Assembly: GCA_030639305.1 (NCBI GenBank)
Contig: DAOWCY010000034.1
Coordinates: 1 to 44,737 of the forward strand
Origin: JAGLQA01 sp023135565
Lineage (GTDB): Bacteria > Acidobacteriota > Aminicenantia > UBA2199
DNA length: 44,737 bases
Direction: 5' to 3'
The notes under the pieces were generated by a model. The model saw only the letters and a program-made list of their open reading frames with translations. It did not search any database and had not been told where the DNA came from. The translations under genes were made by a program, and so were the position numbers. Shown here in pieces: positions 32,501 to 39,538 of this stretch (position 1 is its first letter; each line of letters begins with the position of its first letter).

Positions 32501-33063
32501 TTTTGCTCAGTCAGAAGGAGGACATCGTAAAATCGATCGAGGACATGAATGACGCCATCAGGCGGATAGACGAAGAATCACAAATCAGTTTTATGAGCGC
32601 CTACGATGAAATAAAAGGCAATTTTTTGAAAAATTTCCAGATATTATTTGATGGCGGTGAAGCGGAGTTAGGTATCATAGACGCTGATAATGTGCTCGAA
32701 AGTGGGCTTGAGATCAAAGCCCAACCGCCCGGCAAGCGGCTCTTGAATTTAAAATTATTATCCGGTGGTGAGAAGACGTTGACCTCGTTAGCTTTTTTAT
32801 TTGCCTTGTTCGAGTATAAGCCCTCACCTTTTTGTGTATTTGATGAAGTAGATGCTTCGTTAGATGAAGCCAACATCCAGCGGTTTTTAAAATTTTTACA
32901 TAAGTTGAAGCAGAACACGCAATTTTTGATAATCACTCATAATTTCAAAACCATGGAAGAAGCCGATTATATTTACGGCATCAGCATGAACGAGCCCGGT
33001 ATATCTACGATATATTCCATGAAAATGACCGGTGCCGGTCAATTTGAAAGGCAAAGCCCCTAA
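29575..33063 (+). CDS. smc: Chromosome segregation SMC protein
   Basis: 1162 residues, standard length. The N-terminal head has Walker A GPNGCGKSN in 'CVIGPNGCGKSNIVDSLLWVLGEQ'. Two coiled-coil arms (about 165-500 and 660-1000) flank a hinge (about 510-640, with 'GYLQDLISADKKYHKVLENF'). The C-terminal head has signature LLSGGEKTL (S1063) and Walker B 'FCVFDEVDASLDEAN' (D1090, E1091). SMC dimers with ScpA/ScpB compact and segregate the chromosome; neither partner is here. The start at 29575 is chosen because the family begins at this Met ('MDIYLDKLELQGFKSF'). An ATG at 29560 is in frame but lies within the promoter. Confidence 0.95.
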   Translation: MDIYLDKLELQGFKSFPEKTVVKFHPGITCVIGPNGCGKSNIVDSLLWVLGEQRIKNLRGENTEDLIFSGSASKKPLGMTEVAAFFAEQDRETYIARRFFRTGESKYILNERYCRNKDIQDELFRLRLGGRNYFIFEQGSIEKLVSLKATEKRMLIEEAAGISQYLLRKKETASKLIIARQNLDNVEILILDKESRLKDLKNQVNFVRRYRRVKNDKVSYLKAYLKKRHDIYREDFEKFKAEIEKIMSRETVEVKEISFIEKESIALEEKRWRVDKELKLDQQNIYDFHKKILAINSETDRARQRKEFMEQKTVEVKNSITAKKKEIEDLANQAAGAEANIKDLEQLLQEDKSLYEELEAKLFVLDQKLEDSKGENAGLKGEVFNIHREMTGVNNQLKEIDKRMQRVENEIVTKKNFVAEIKDQVSAAEIKETENRFNTLKKESTEKQERFESIEKEYKQNKEALEELTANLKNLQNETRNLQNQKAKYLEIKKKIVGEQVNISGMKHSGYLQDLISADKKYHKVLENFYLDEMDALIVEAGEDLSQGNFNKLFLRRKDSAPLPPGIEKEDGFIAFVKDLFSLKAPHSGLKKFFKNGILVGNLKAGIELYIKYDVNVVTNDAETITTAGILTRSREKGILDVIEEIREIDSKKDLLEKETAAVQKELESKREKQPGLRTAVKEQGAERSRMQKETMLLETKLTTLKKNRETNLKRVELSESEIELLTVEKEKLQDEFDVLDGKSSEKEKKYKTLAQRQEVCQEEMESLKEEIIRTEKDFLQKENSINLGREKINSSHNNRKALAGNKTKLQKEIKAGEQEILRLKGETANIEKNEKEFSENIKELSAQKSDLEDVAKKKEEDFNALNSEIKEQTAEMNRKRKQLGEIKEEKQQLEIDLSAVKKDLFQLEDVSFKELNTELVNIDGEGLDEFLAHDLPFLEEQVQEFEVKLIKMRDSNRLNFSAESEFEILTRDYDFLLSQKEDIVKSIEDMNDAIRRIDEESQISFMSAYDEIKGNFLKNFQILFDGGEAELGIIDADNVLESGLEIKAQPPGKRLLNLKLLSGGEKTLTSLAFLFALFEYKPSPFCVFDEVDASLDEANIQRFLKFLHKLKQNTQFLIITHNFKTMEEADYIYGISMNEPGISTIYSMKMTGAGQFERQSP

Positions 33064-33074
33064 GCCTGCGGCGT

Positions 33075-33172
33075 CCCGCGGCGCGGGGAACCTATGTGCC
33101 GCTTCGCGGCAGGGAGCGTTTTTGATTCTCAATCATCAAAAGTTTGGCCCCCGGCAGGGTCGCCGAAGGCAA
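33075..33172. repeat. Hairpin CCCGCG-G-CGCGGG and half of a hairpin element
   Basis: 33075-33087 is a perfect 6-bp stem followed by GAACCTATG, related to 10507-10521. 33134-33172 is the right half of a hairpin element (AAAAGTTTGGCCCCCGGCAGGGTCGCCGAAGGCAA) lacking the left stem arm. Confidence 0.7.
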
Positions 33173-33180
33173 AAAAATAA

Positions 33181-33209
33181 TTGAAATTAAATGAGTTTTA
33201 TATTAATAT
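33181..33209 (+). promoter_or_regulatory. Candidate promoter of the Ser/Thr kinase gene
   Basis: TTGAAA (33181-33186), 17-base spacer, TAATAT (33204-33209, 4 of 6). The leader of about 10 bases includes CGGAGG placed well for the ATG at 33226. Confidence 0.4.
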
Positions 33210-33225
33210 ATAGACGGAGGTTAAT

Positions 33226-35112
33226 ATGAACTCTACAGAAATAGATCTCGCAGGCAAAACATTAGGTACATATAAAGTCATCAGCCAGTTGGGAAGAGGC
33301 GGCATGGCAGTGGTATATAAAGCCCACGAATCCTCTCTCAACAGGATCGTTGCCCTAAAAGTGCTCAGTTCCCGCCTGTCCCAGGACAGCGAATATATCA
33401 AACGTTTCCAGCGGGAAGCCCGGGCTGCGGCCCAGTTGAACCACCAAAACATCGTGCAGATTTACGCTATCGGCGAAGAAAAGGGCATCCACTATTTCGC
33501 CATGGAATATATCAAAGGCATCTCCCTGTCCGATCTTAAAAAGGCGGAAAAAATAGTGGCCCCGGAAAAAGCGGCGCCCCTTATCAAACAGGTGGCCGAA
33601 GCTTTAGGCGAAGCCCATAAAGTGGGCTTAGTGCACCGCGACATCAAACCCAGCAACATCATGATCGACGCCATGGGACGACCGAAAGTAACCGATTTCG
33701 GCATCGCCTATATATCGCGGGAACAAACCCGGCTCACCCAGGAGGGTTCCATCATCGGCACACCGGAGTACCTCTCCCCCGAACAGTGCGAAGGAAAAAC
33801 CGTGGACGGCCGCAGCGATATCTACTCTTTAGGGGTGACTTTCTATGAACTGCTCACCGGCAGAACCCCCTATGAAGCCGATACTCCGGTCAGCCTGTTG
33901 ATGAAAATCGTCAAGGGAAATTTTATGCCCATTGCCGAAGCCAACCCCGATGTGCCTGAACCGATCCGGCGCATCGTGGAAAAAATGATGCATATCGACG
34001 TAAAACAGCGCTATGCCAATGTCTACGAAGTCATCAAAGATATAGATAAGGTCGAGGAATCCCTATTCGGGGTCAAGAACATGGTGATGGCGGACCCGGT
34101 CGCCGCTCCCGGCCAAACAGTCAGCCGGATGCAGGTAGGAAATCGCAATAAAATCAGGGCCTTAGGAATAGCCGCGGTAATCGTACTTTTGCTGGGCGGC
34201 GCCTTTGCCGCGAAGATTTTTTATTTCGATAAACAAGCGGCCCAAAAAACAGGCGAAATAACCGCTGTTTCGCAGCCGGGAGAACAGCAGTCGCCGTCGG
34301 CAGGAGACCAGGGAGATCAAACTGCCGGGCCTTTCGGCAGCGGACAGCAGGACGCCGGTCAGTTAGAACCCCTGAGCGCGGATCAACCGCAGCCGGACCA
34401 ATTAGGCCGGGTGGTTGACCAGCCGCAGCCGGGCCAATTAGGCCAGGACCGGTTAGGCGACCAACCGGGAGAAGCTGGCCAAATAGCGGTAGAAACCGAA
34501 ACCTTCACCCAGGACCCGGGAACAGCGGTGACAGCGGATACAAAATCCACCGGCGCCGACCAGGACAGCGCTGTTACCGGCGCAGCAGGTAAGAGTTCCG
34601 CACAGGACGTTTCTCCCGGGCAGCCGGGGATACAACCGGGAACGCAGCCGGACACCACCTGGGCCAAACCGAGACGCAGGCCCCAACAAAAAAGAACCGC
34701 CCCGGCAAAGGCCCTGCCTCCGGCTAACTCTGTCCTGGTAACCACTTTAGGTGACGGCGACAAAGTCGATTTTATTACCTCATCTATTCAATCTATTCTT
34801 GGAAACGATAATTTTACGGTTATAGACGGCCCCTCTATTAATAAAGATAGGATTTCGGATATTGCCCGTTATCATTTAGTTACCACGGTCAAGCACATGG
34901 GCAGCACCACCCTTAACTATTACGGCTCCACATCTGAGTTGTATACAGTCGGCATCACCATAAAAATCATTTCCCCGGCGGATGGCCGCATTGCAGCCGG
35001 GCCGTTAACTGCTGCGGTGAAATATACAGCTATCAACGCGGAAGAAAAACTGAGAGAAGCGATTGAAACGCTCACTTTTGAGTTAAGAGACATATTAAGG
35101 AGCAGCCGGTAA
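33226..35112 (+). CDS. Membrane-anchored eukaryotic-type Ser/Thr protein kinase (PknB-like)
   Basis: 628 residues. Kinase domain (about 14-275): glycine loop 'LGRGGMAVVYKA', ATP lysine K45 in VALKVL, catalytic 'HRDIKPSN' with D139, 'DFG' with D157, and 'GTPEYLSPEQ'. One membrane helix lies at about 312-333 ('LGIAAVIVLLLGGAFAAKIF'). A low-complexity Gln/Pro/Asp/Gly linker (about 345-500) contains near-repeats of DQPQPxQLG. The C-terminal 115 residues form a separate alpha/beta domain ('VDFITSSIQSILGNDNFTVIDG', 'LYTVGITIKIISPADGRIAAG') that looks like the FlgO/CsgG-like or TolB-N-like fold of envelope proteins. The kinase faces the cytoplasm and the extra domain the periplasm, so it probably reports an envelope signal. 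The start is supported by CGGAGG upstream. Confidence 0.92.
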   Translation: MNSTEIDLAGKTLGTYKVISQLGRGGMAVVYKAHESSLNRIVALKVLSSRLSQDSEYIKRFQREARAAAQLNHQNIVQIYAIGEEKGIHYFAMEYIKGISLSDLKKAEKIVAPEKAAPLIKQVAEALGEAHKVGLVHRDIKPSNIMIDAMGRPKVTDFGIAYISREQTRLTQEGSIIGTPEYLSPEQCEGKTVDGRSDIYSLGVTFYELLTGRTPYEADTPVSLLMKIVKGNFMPIAEANPDVPEPIRRIVEKMMHIDVKQRYANVYEVIKDIDKVEESLFGVKNMVMADPVAAPGQTVSRMQVGNRNKIRALGIAAVIVLLLGGAFAAKIFYFDKQAAQKTGEITAVSQPGEQQSPSAGDQGDQTAGPFGSGQQDAGQLEPLSADQPQPDQLGRVVDQPQPGQLGQDRLGDQPGEAGQIAVETETFTQDPGTAVTADTKSTGADQDSAVTGAAGKSSAQDVSPGQPGIQPGTQPDTTWAKPRRRPQQKRTAPAKALPPANSVLVTTLGDGDKVDFITSSIQSILGNDNFTVIDGPSINKDRISDIARYHLVTTVKHMGSTTLNYYGSTSELYTVGITIKIISPADGRIAAGPLTAAVKYTAINAEEKLREAIETLTFELRDILRSSR

Positions 35113-35156
35113 ACCTGTAGCCACAGAGCGGGGAGCGTTTCTCGCTTTTAAATAAT

Positions 35157-35219
35157 TAAAAGTTTTGTTCAAACTTTTTTAAAAGTTTGGCCTCCCCGGC
35201 AGGGGCCGCCGGAGGCAAA
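35157..35219 (+). repeat. Hairpin element (forward) after the Ser/Thr kinase gene
   Basis: AAACTTTTTTAAAAGTTT stem, then GGCCTCCCCGGCAGGGGCCGCCGGAGGCAAAG. Confidence 0.85.
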
Positions 35220-35226
35220 GAATGAT

Positions 35227-35264
35227 TTAATTTCACTCGTTTCCGGGCGAGGCGCGCATCATGA
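35227..35264. repeat. Second copy of the dispersed TTAATTTCACTCG repeat
   Basis: Matches 13576-13612 closely (differences only near the centre: GGTGAGCCTCGC versus GGGCGAGGCGCGC). As there, it adjoins a hairpin element. Confidence 0.75.
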
Positions 35265-35329
35265 GGAAGCGGGGTGTGTTAGCTCGTCGAATAGCCGCCG
35301 CCGGTAACCCCCAAAGCGTTCAAAAACGC

Positions 35330-36214
35330 TTAGCAGATCCGGCAATTCGATATCTTCATGTGCATCTGGAAAGATAATTTCAACAAGTACCTGATATCAG
35401 CTTTGATGTCTTTTGAGAACTTCGTCAGGTATCTCACGAATTTATGCTCTTCCCTGGCCCGCAATTTGCCCTCGAACTCATTGAGGAAGTCATGCAGTTC
35501 CACCATCAGGTTCTGGATATAATGGATATTATCTAAGGTGTCATTTAATTTGATTTTGGGGATTTTAGCTACCATCGACTCCGGGAACAGCTTTATTCTC
35601 TCCAGGGCATCGGAAACGGTCTCGTTTATCAGGTAATTTATCTCGTTTAAATAAGGCTTCTGAAAATCTTCAAGGTAGCGTAACTTGTGCTTTGCTCTAT
35701 CCTGTATCTTGTCGTTTTGCTCGATAAGCGAAGTGAAATTCTCTTCCAGCCCCAAATACTTTCTTTCAAATTGCTCTAAGTCCAGGAAGTCCCGGCCTAT
35801 ATAGATCTTATCGTTATAGGTGTCTAACAGTTCCTCCTGGTAATGGGTATAAAATTTAATCTCGAATTTATACTCCTCTTTGTGAATCAAGCGGATAATA
35901 ACAACGCTCTGCGGTTTTGTCAGGTAATAGGAATTCTCCTCCACAAGGGCGCTGTAAACGAAAAGCGAATTGATGATGTATACCTTCAAAAAATTGAGAA
36001 ATTCCTCGTTATTGGAAACAAATTCCAGCAGCTCAGGGCCGGGATCACCTAATAAAAGCGTGTATAGAGGCGAGAACAAGCAGCCCTCCTCCTCTACTTT
36101 GAATTCGAAATGGGCATTATCCAGCACTCTTTTATACAGGTTTGAATACACGATCTCCGGGTAATCCGGCAGCTTTTTATCGGCTATTTTTTTTAAAACA
36201 GTTAAAGCGTCCAC
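35330..36214 (-). CDS. Uncharacterised helical protein
   Basis: 294 residues; no family recognised. It is predicted soluble with no signal peptide or membrane helix. The first 130 residues look mixed alpha/beta ('YYLTKPQSVVIIRLIHKEEYKFEIKFY' is a beta pair). The rest is long charged helices ('YLGLEENFTSLIEQNDKIQDR', 'LVELHDFLNEFEGKLRAREEHKF') likely to form a coiled coil or helical bundle. The C-terminus 'MKISNCRIC' has two cysteines. The start is GTG at 36214, supported by GGAGG 5 bases upstream on the minus strand; codon use resembles the neighbours. It is divergent from the AI-2E permease gene with 111 bases between them. Confidence 0.7.
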   Translation of the reverse strand: MDALTVLKKIADKKLPDYPEIVYSNLYKRVLDNAHFEFKVEEEGCLFSPLYTLLLGDPGPELLEFVSNNEEFLNFLKVYIINSLFVYSALVEENSYYLTKPQSVVIIRLIHKEEYKFEIKFYTHYQEELLDTYNDKIYIGRDFLDLEQFERKYLGLEENFTSLIEQNDKIQDRAKHKLRYLEDFQKPYLNEINYLINETVSDALERIKLFPESMVAKIPKIKLNDTLDNIHYIQNLMVELHDFLNEFEGKLRAREEHKFVRYLTKFSKDIKADIRYLLKLSFQMHMKISNCRIC

Positions 36215-36325
36215 AGCAACCTCCAGGGTAAATTATAAAGGATTACCGACTAAATGTAAATATTTTTTATAAAAAAAGTTACAGAACCCTTTACTTTATT
36301 TCATTTTTTTGTTAATTCATAGGAT

Positions 36326-37417
36326 ATGAAAAAGAAAAAATTTACCATGCCCATGCCGCTTTGGGCTTTAATCCTGTATACAGCCGGGGTGCTGTTCCTA
36401 ATACTGTGCCTGAAATATTTTACTATTGTCACGGCCCCCCTGCTTTTTGCCTTTATTATCGCCTATTTGGTTAATCCCTTAGTCAATTTCTTAGAAAAGA
36501 AACTGCGTTTTTCCCGGGGAATAATCGCTGCTGTTTTGATGGTTTCTCTCCTTTTTGTGCTGGTTTTCCTGCTGGTCAGCCTATTTCCCTACCTAACCGA
36601 CCAGGTGGAGAGCGCTGCCGTAAAATTCCCCGAATTATTGGAGAAATTCTCACAGAAAGTGAAAGTCTTCAGCAATTATATTTCCGATAATTTCTCCGAA
36701 TATGTAGGCAGCGTCGATATAATGGGCAGCGTCGAAGTGATGATCGGCAAAGTATTTACCAACCTGTCAAAGGTACTGGCTGCTGCTTTTTCCAGTTTAT
36801 ATAGTATCCTGCTGGCCTTATTGTACTTAGTGTTTATCCCCCTGATCTCCTACTACTTTATCAAAGATTACAAAAAAATACAAAAAAGCTTTTTCGGGTT
36901 GGTGCCGCTGAGGATTAAAACAACGGTGATTAACAAAGTAGAAAGAATGGATGAATTATTCTCTTCTTTTATTCGCGGTCAGGCTATCGTGGTGTTGATC
37001 CTGGCGGTGCTCTATTCCATAGGTTTGAGCATAGTGGGTTTGCCTTTTGCCATCCTCATCGGCATTGCCGCCGGCATCGGGGACATCATCCCTTATTTCG
37101 GCACCATAGTAGGTTTTATCTTGTCTCTTATCGTCGGTTTTGCCCATTTCCAATCGGGGCAGAAAGTGCTTTTAGTGGTGCTGGTTTTTGTAATAGTAAA
37201 AGGCACCGAGAACTGGTTCTTATATCCCAAAATAGTAGGCAAAGAAGTCGGTCTCCATTTTGTTTGGGTGCTGGTCTCGATTATCATTTTTGGAAATCTT
37301 TTCGGTTTTTGGGGACTTTTGCTGGCCATTCCTGCTTCCGCGGGATTCAAGATGTTTGCGAACGACCTGGTGAAGTTTTATAAAAATTCCAAATTTTTTA
37401 CCAAAGAAGGAAAATGA
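36326..37417 (+). CDS. AI-2E family transporter (PF01594-type permease)
   Basis: 363 residues with about 7-8 transmembrane helices. The pattern is typical of the family: an N-terminal pair of helices, 'FIIAYLVNPLVNFLEKKLRFSRG' near residues 42-64, a long hydrophilic segment, then 'FSSFIRGQAIVVLILAVLYSIGLSIVGLPFAILIGIAAGIGDIIPYFGTI' split over several helices near residues 212-262. 'PKIVGKEVGLHFVWVLVSI' and 'GLLLAIPASAGFK' complete the signature. Members export AI-2 or act as ion antiporters; the substrate here is not known. The gene lies 10 bases before the next gene and is probably co-transcribed with it. Confidence 0.88.
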   Translation: MKKKKFTMPMPLWALILYTAGVLFLILCLKYFTIVTAPLLFAFIIAYLVNPLVNFLEKKLRFSRGIIAAVLMVSLLFVLVFLLVSLFPYLTDQVESAAVKFPELLEKFSQKVKVFSNYISDNFSEYVGSVDIMGSVEVMIGKVFTNLSKVLAAAFSSLYSILLALLYLVFIPLISYYFIKDYKKIQKSFFGLVPLRIKTTVINKVERMDELFSSFIRGQAIVVLILAVLYSIGLSIVGLPFAILIGIAAGIGDIIPYFGTIVGFILSLIVGFAHFQSGQKVLLVVLVFVIVKGTENWFLYPKIVGKEVGLHFVWVLVSIIIFGNLFGFWGLLLAIPASAGFKMFANDLVKFYKNSKFFTKEGK

Positions 37418-37427
37418 AGAGGTGAAA

Positions 37428-39032
37428 ATGAAAAGTAGAAGTAAAAATAAGTTTTTATGCGGCATTGTTGTTTTTGTGCTTATGGTGGTACTTCCTGCCT
37501 CCGGCGGGCAGGGGGCGGGAAGAATATCGAATATCGAACAAGGAATATCGAATCTTGAAGGAAAAGAAAAAAAGGAAGAAAAAGAATCGCAAGCTGAGAA
37601 AGATAAGCCCGAAGCAGGAGAAACCGCGAAAGAGAAACCCAAAAAGCGCCGCGTCATCGAATTCGATTTTGAGAAAGCCGGACTCGAAAAAACTGCCGCC
37701 GAACAGATGAAATATTTCCTGCAAGTCCCGGCCTTAGTGAGAAAGATAAACGTCGCCGGTAAAAAGGGCCGTCCCGGTAAAGCGCCCCGGAAGAAGATAG
37801 CCGCGTTATTGGTAAAAGCGGCTGCTATAGCCGCGGATGATTCTCAGAAAGAGTATCTAAAAAATCTTGCCGGCGGTATTATAAGCGAAAATTTTTCTGA
37901 TAGTGCGAGTAAGTGGTTGGCCCAGCCGGAGCAAAAGGTCGATATTATTATAAGAAGTAAAAAGAGGAAGAAAAAACGCCGGTTGGAAGTTTATATTTTG
38001 TGGTACCGCCCGGAAGTCGGCGGGGGCACAAAGGCCCGCGCCGTCGCGAAGTCCGGGGAAGGAAGTGAAAAGGTTTCTTCCGGGGTAGAAAATTCTCCTC
38101 AGAGAGCAAGTTTTTTTCCGAATAGTAGTATAAAGAAGTATACAGCTATATTGGATAAGTTGTTGGACAATATTCCTATTAATGAAACGCTGGCCCCCGT
38201 GAATTCAGCCGCTGTTAATCCCATAGTGGTTGTTGATGTTATTTTTGCTCCGGTGGTGAGCGGGTATGCTTTGGTATATCCCGGTATATCGGCGGAAGGC
38301 GCCCCCGGAAAATTCAAAACGCTTATTTTCCGAAACAGGTTGGAAGCTTATTTCAAGAAATCCGTACTGCCGCTGGCAGCCCGGGCACTGACGCCTAAGT
38401 GGGCGAAGGCTGTAGATTTCGACTCATATTTATCTAATCGAATGATGCACAGGTTGTCTCATTATTTAGGGCCGGTTTTGGTGGAAACCGGGGATGATGA
38501 GATAGTAACCGTGAAGAGTAAGTTGAAGGATGTTTTTTTTCTTCTCGAGGAGCTGCGTGCGGACACTGCTGCTATTGCCGGTACTTCTGTACTTTTAGAG
38601 GAGGAGTTGATTACTCCTGAGCAGGAGAAGGGTATTTACAGCACACATTTAGTTAGTTTGTTGGCTCTTTTGTTATCAGACCCCGGCAAGGACATAACGA
38701 AATGTGCTATTTTGCAGGTGAATCAATTATTGAAGAAGGGCGGTATTATTTTTGATTTAAACAGTAAGAAGTTGGAGATAGAGCCGAAATTATATGGTGG
38801 AGCGCTTAAGCGGTTGATGTTGACTGCTGCTCAGGTTGAGTTATCCGGTGATTATGCGGAAGCGAAATTATTTATCGATGGCAAAGGTTCTTCGCCGGGC
38901 AATGAGTTAAGTGAAGTGCTCAAGAATCTGGAGAAGAAGCCGCGGCGTGTGCGCAGGGTTCGCAAACGAAGAAAGAAGGCCGCGGCTCCCGTTTCTAAGG
39001 AAACTTCCCCGGAAAAAAAAGAAAATAAATAG
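37428..39032 (+). CDS. Secreted M49-like (dipeptidyl-peptidase III-like) protein with a damaged zinc motif
   Basis: 534 residues: a signal peptide (about 1-26), a charged K/E-rich linker, a middle domain, then a stretch resembling the C-terminal half of DPP III-type M49 proteins. 'VDFDSYLSNRMMHRLSHYLGPVL' (H341-R-L-S-H345) aligns with the usual FDxxxxHILMHExSHxLGP. 'FFLLEELRADTAAIAG' (E374-D379) aligns with the second zinc motif EExxAD, and 'IYSTHLVSLLALLL' with the following helix. The catalytic Glu of HExxH is Arg here, so peptidase activity is unlikely. The tail is very basic (RRVRRVRKRRKK). Residues about 32-45 are encoded by a short repeat (37521-37561) related to 4801-4825. The TAG stop forms the first bases of a hairpin-element remnant. 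The M49-like call is by motif only. Confidence 0.5.
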   Translation: MKSRSKNKFLCGIVVFVLMVVLPASGGQGAGRISNIEQGISNLEGKEKKEEKESQAEKDKPEAGETAKEKPKKRRVIEFDFEKAGLEKTAAEQMKYFLQVPALVRKINVAGKKGRPGKAPRKKIAALLVKAAAIAADDSQKEYLKNLAGGIISENFSDSASKWLAQPEQKVDIIIRSKKRKKKRRLEVYILWYRPEVGGGTKARAVAKSGEGSEKVSSGVENSPQRASFFPNSSIKKYTAILDKLLDNIPINETLAPVNSAAVNPIVVVDVIFAPVVSGYALVYPGISAEGAPGKFKTLIFRNRLEAYFKKSVLPLAARALTPKWAKAVDFDSYLSNRMMHRLSHYLGPVLVETGDDEIVTVKSKLKDVFFLLEELRADTAAIAGTSVLLEEELITPEQEKGIYSTHLVSLLALLLSDPGKDITKCAILQVNQLLKKGGIIFDLNSKKLEIEPKLYGGALKRLMLTAAQVELSGDYAEAKLFIDGKGSSPGNELSEVLKNLEKKPRRVRRVRKRRKKAAAPVSKETSPEKKENK

Positions 39033-39174
39033 AAGTTTTGATCAAACTTTTACAAAAGCCCCGCTTCGCGGCAAGGTGGCGCTTTTGATTTTAAATAAAC
39101 AAAAGTTTTGTTCAAACTTTTTCAAAAGTTTGGCCCCCGGCAGGGGCCGCTGGCGGCAAGGCCCGCGGCGCGGG
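39033..39174. repeat. Partial and complete hairpin elements plus CCCGCG hairpin
   Basis: 39033-39056 is a left-end remnant of the element. 39098-39160 is a complete forward copy (CAAACTTTTTCAAAAGTTTG, GGCCCCCGGCAGGGGCCGC, ending GGCGGCAAG). 39162-39174 is the CCCGCG-G-CGCGGG hairpin, as at 33075. Confidence 0.8.
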
Positions 39175-39207
39175 GAGCCCTGAGTATTTGCGAAAGCTGT
39201 ATACAGG

Positions 39208-39236
39208 TTGACAAATGGGGGAAATAGTACTATCAT
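39208..39236 (+). promoter_or_regulatory. Strong promoter of the putative toxin-antitoxin pair
   Basis: Perfect TTGACA (39208-39213), 17-base spacer, TATCAT (39231-39236, 5 of 6). The leader of about 25 bases contains CAGGAGGC 6-8 bases before the ATG at 39267. Confidence 0.7.
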
Positions 39237-39266
39237 TTTACCTGGAGTTAATTCAGGAGGCAAAAA

Positions 39267-39536
39267 ATGGAAATCCATGAATTAATTATAGAGATGAAGT
39301 TGTTAGAGCGTCGATTGACTCTTTATGAAGAGAAGTATGGCGTTCTCAGTGAAGATTTTCATGCAGCATTTACAGCGGGAGAGTTATCGAGTTATGACGC
39401 TTATGATGAAACCCGTGCTGATTTTAGCAAGTGGAAAGGAATTTATGAAACCTGGATGAGGCGTAAAGAGAGTTATAGGAAGCAGATTCGGCAGCGGAAA
39501 TTATCTGAGATGATGCGATTTCAGCCTGCTTATTAA
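39267..39536 (+). CDS. Small partner protein of a TumE-type toxin (putative antitoxin)
   Basis: 89 residues, soluble and mostly helical: 'LIIEMKLLERRLTLYEEKYG' is an amphipathic helix, 'LSEDFHAAFTAGELSSYDAYDE' a second part, then 'WKGIYETWMRRKESYRKQIRQRK' with a basic tail. It resembles small proteins encoded just before DUF6516/TumE genes. No DNA-binding motif is obvious. A very good promoter and a strong CAGGAGG site precede it, and the next gene starts 2 bases after its stop, as expected for an antitoxin-toxin operon. The antitoxin role is inferred from position only. Confidence 0.6.
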   Translation: MEIHELIIEMKLLERRLTLYEEKYGVLSEDFHAAFTAGELSSYDAYDETRADFSKWKGIYETWMRRKESYRKQIRQRKLSEMMRFQPAY

Positions 39537-39538
39537 AG

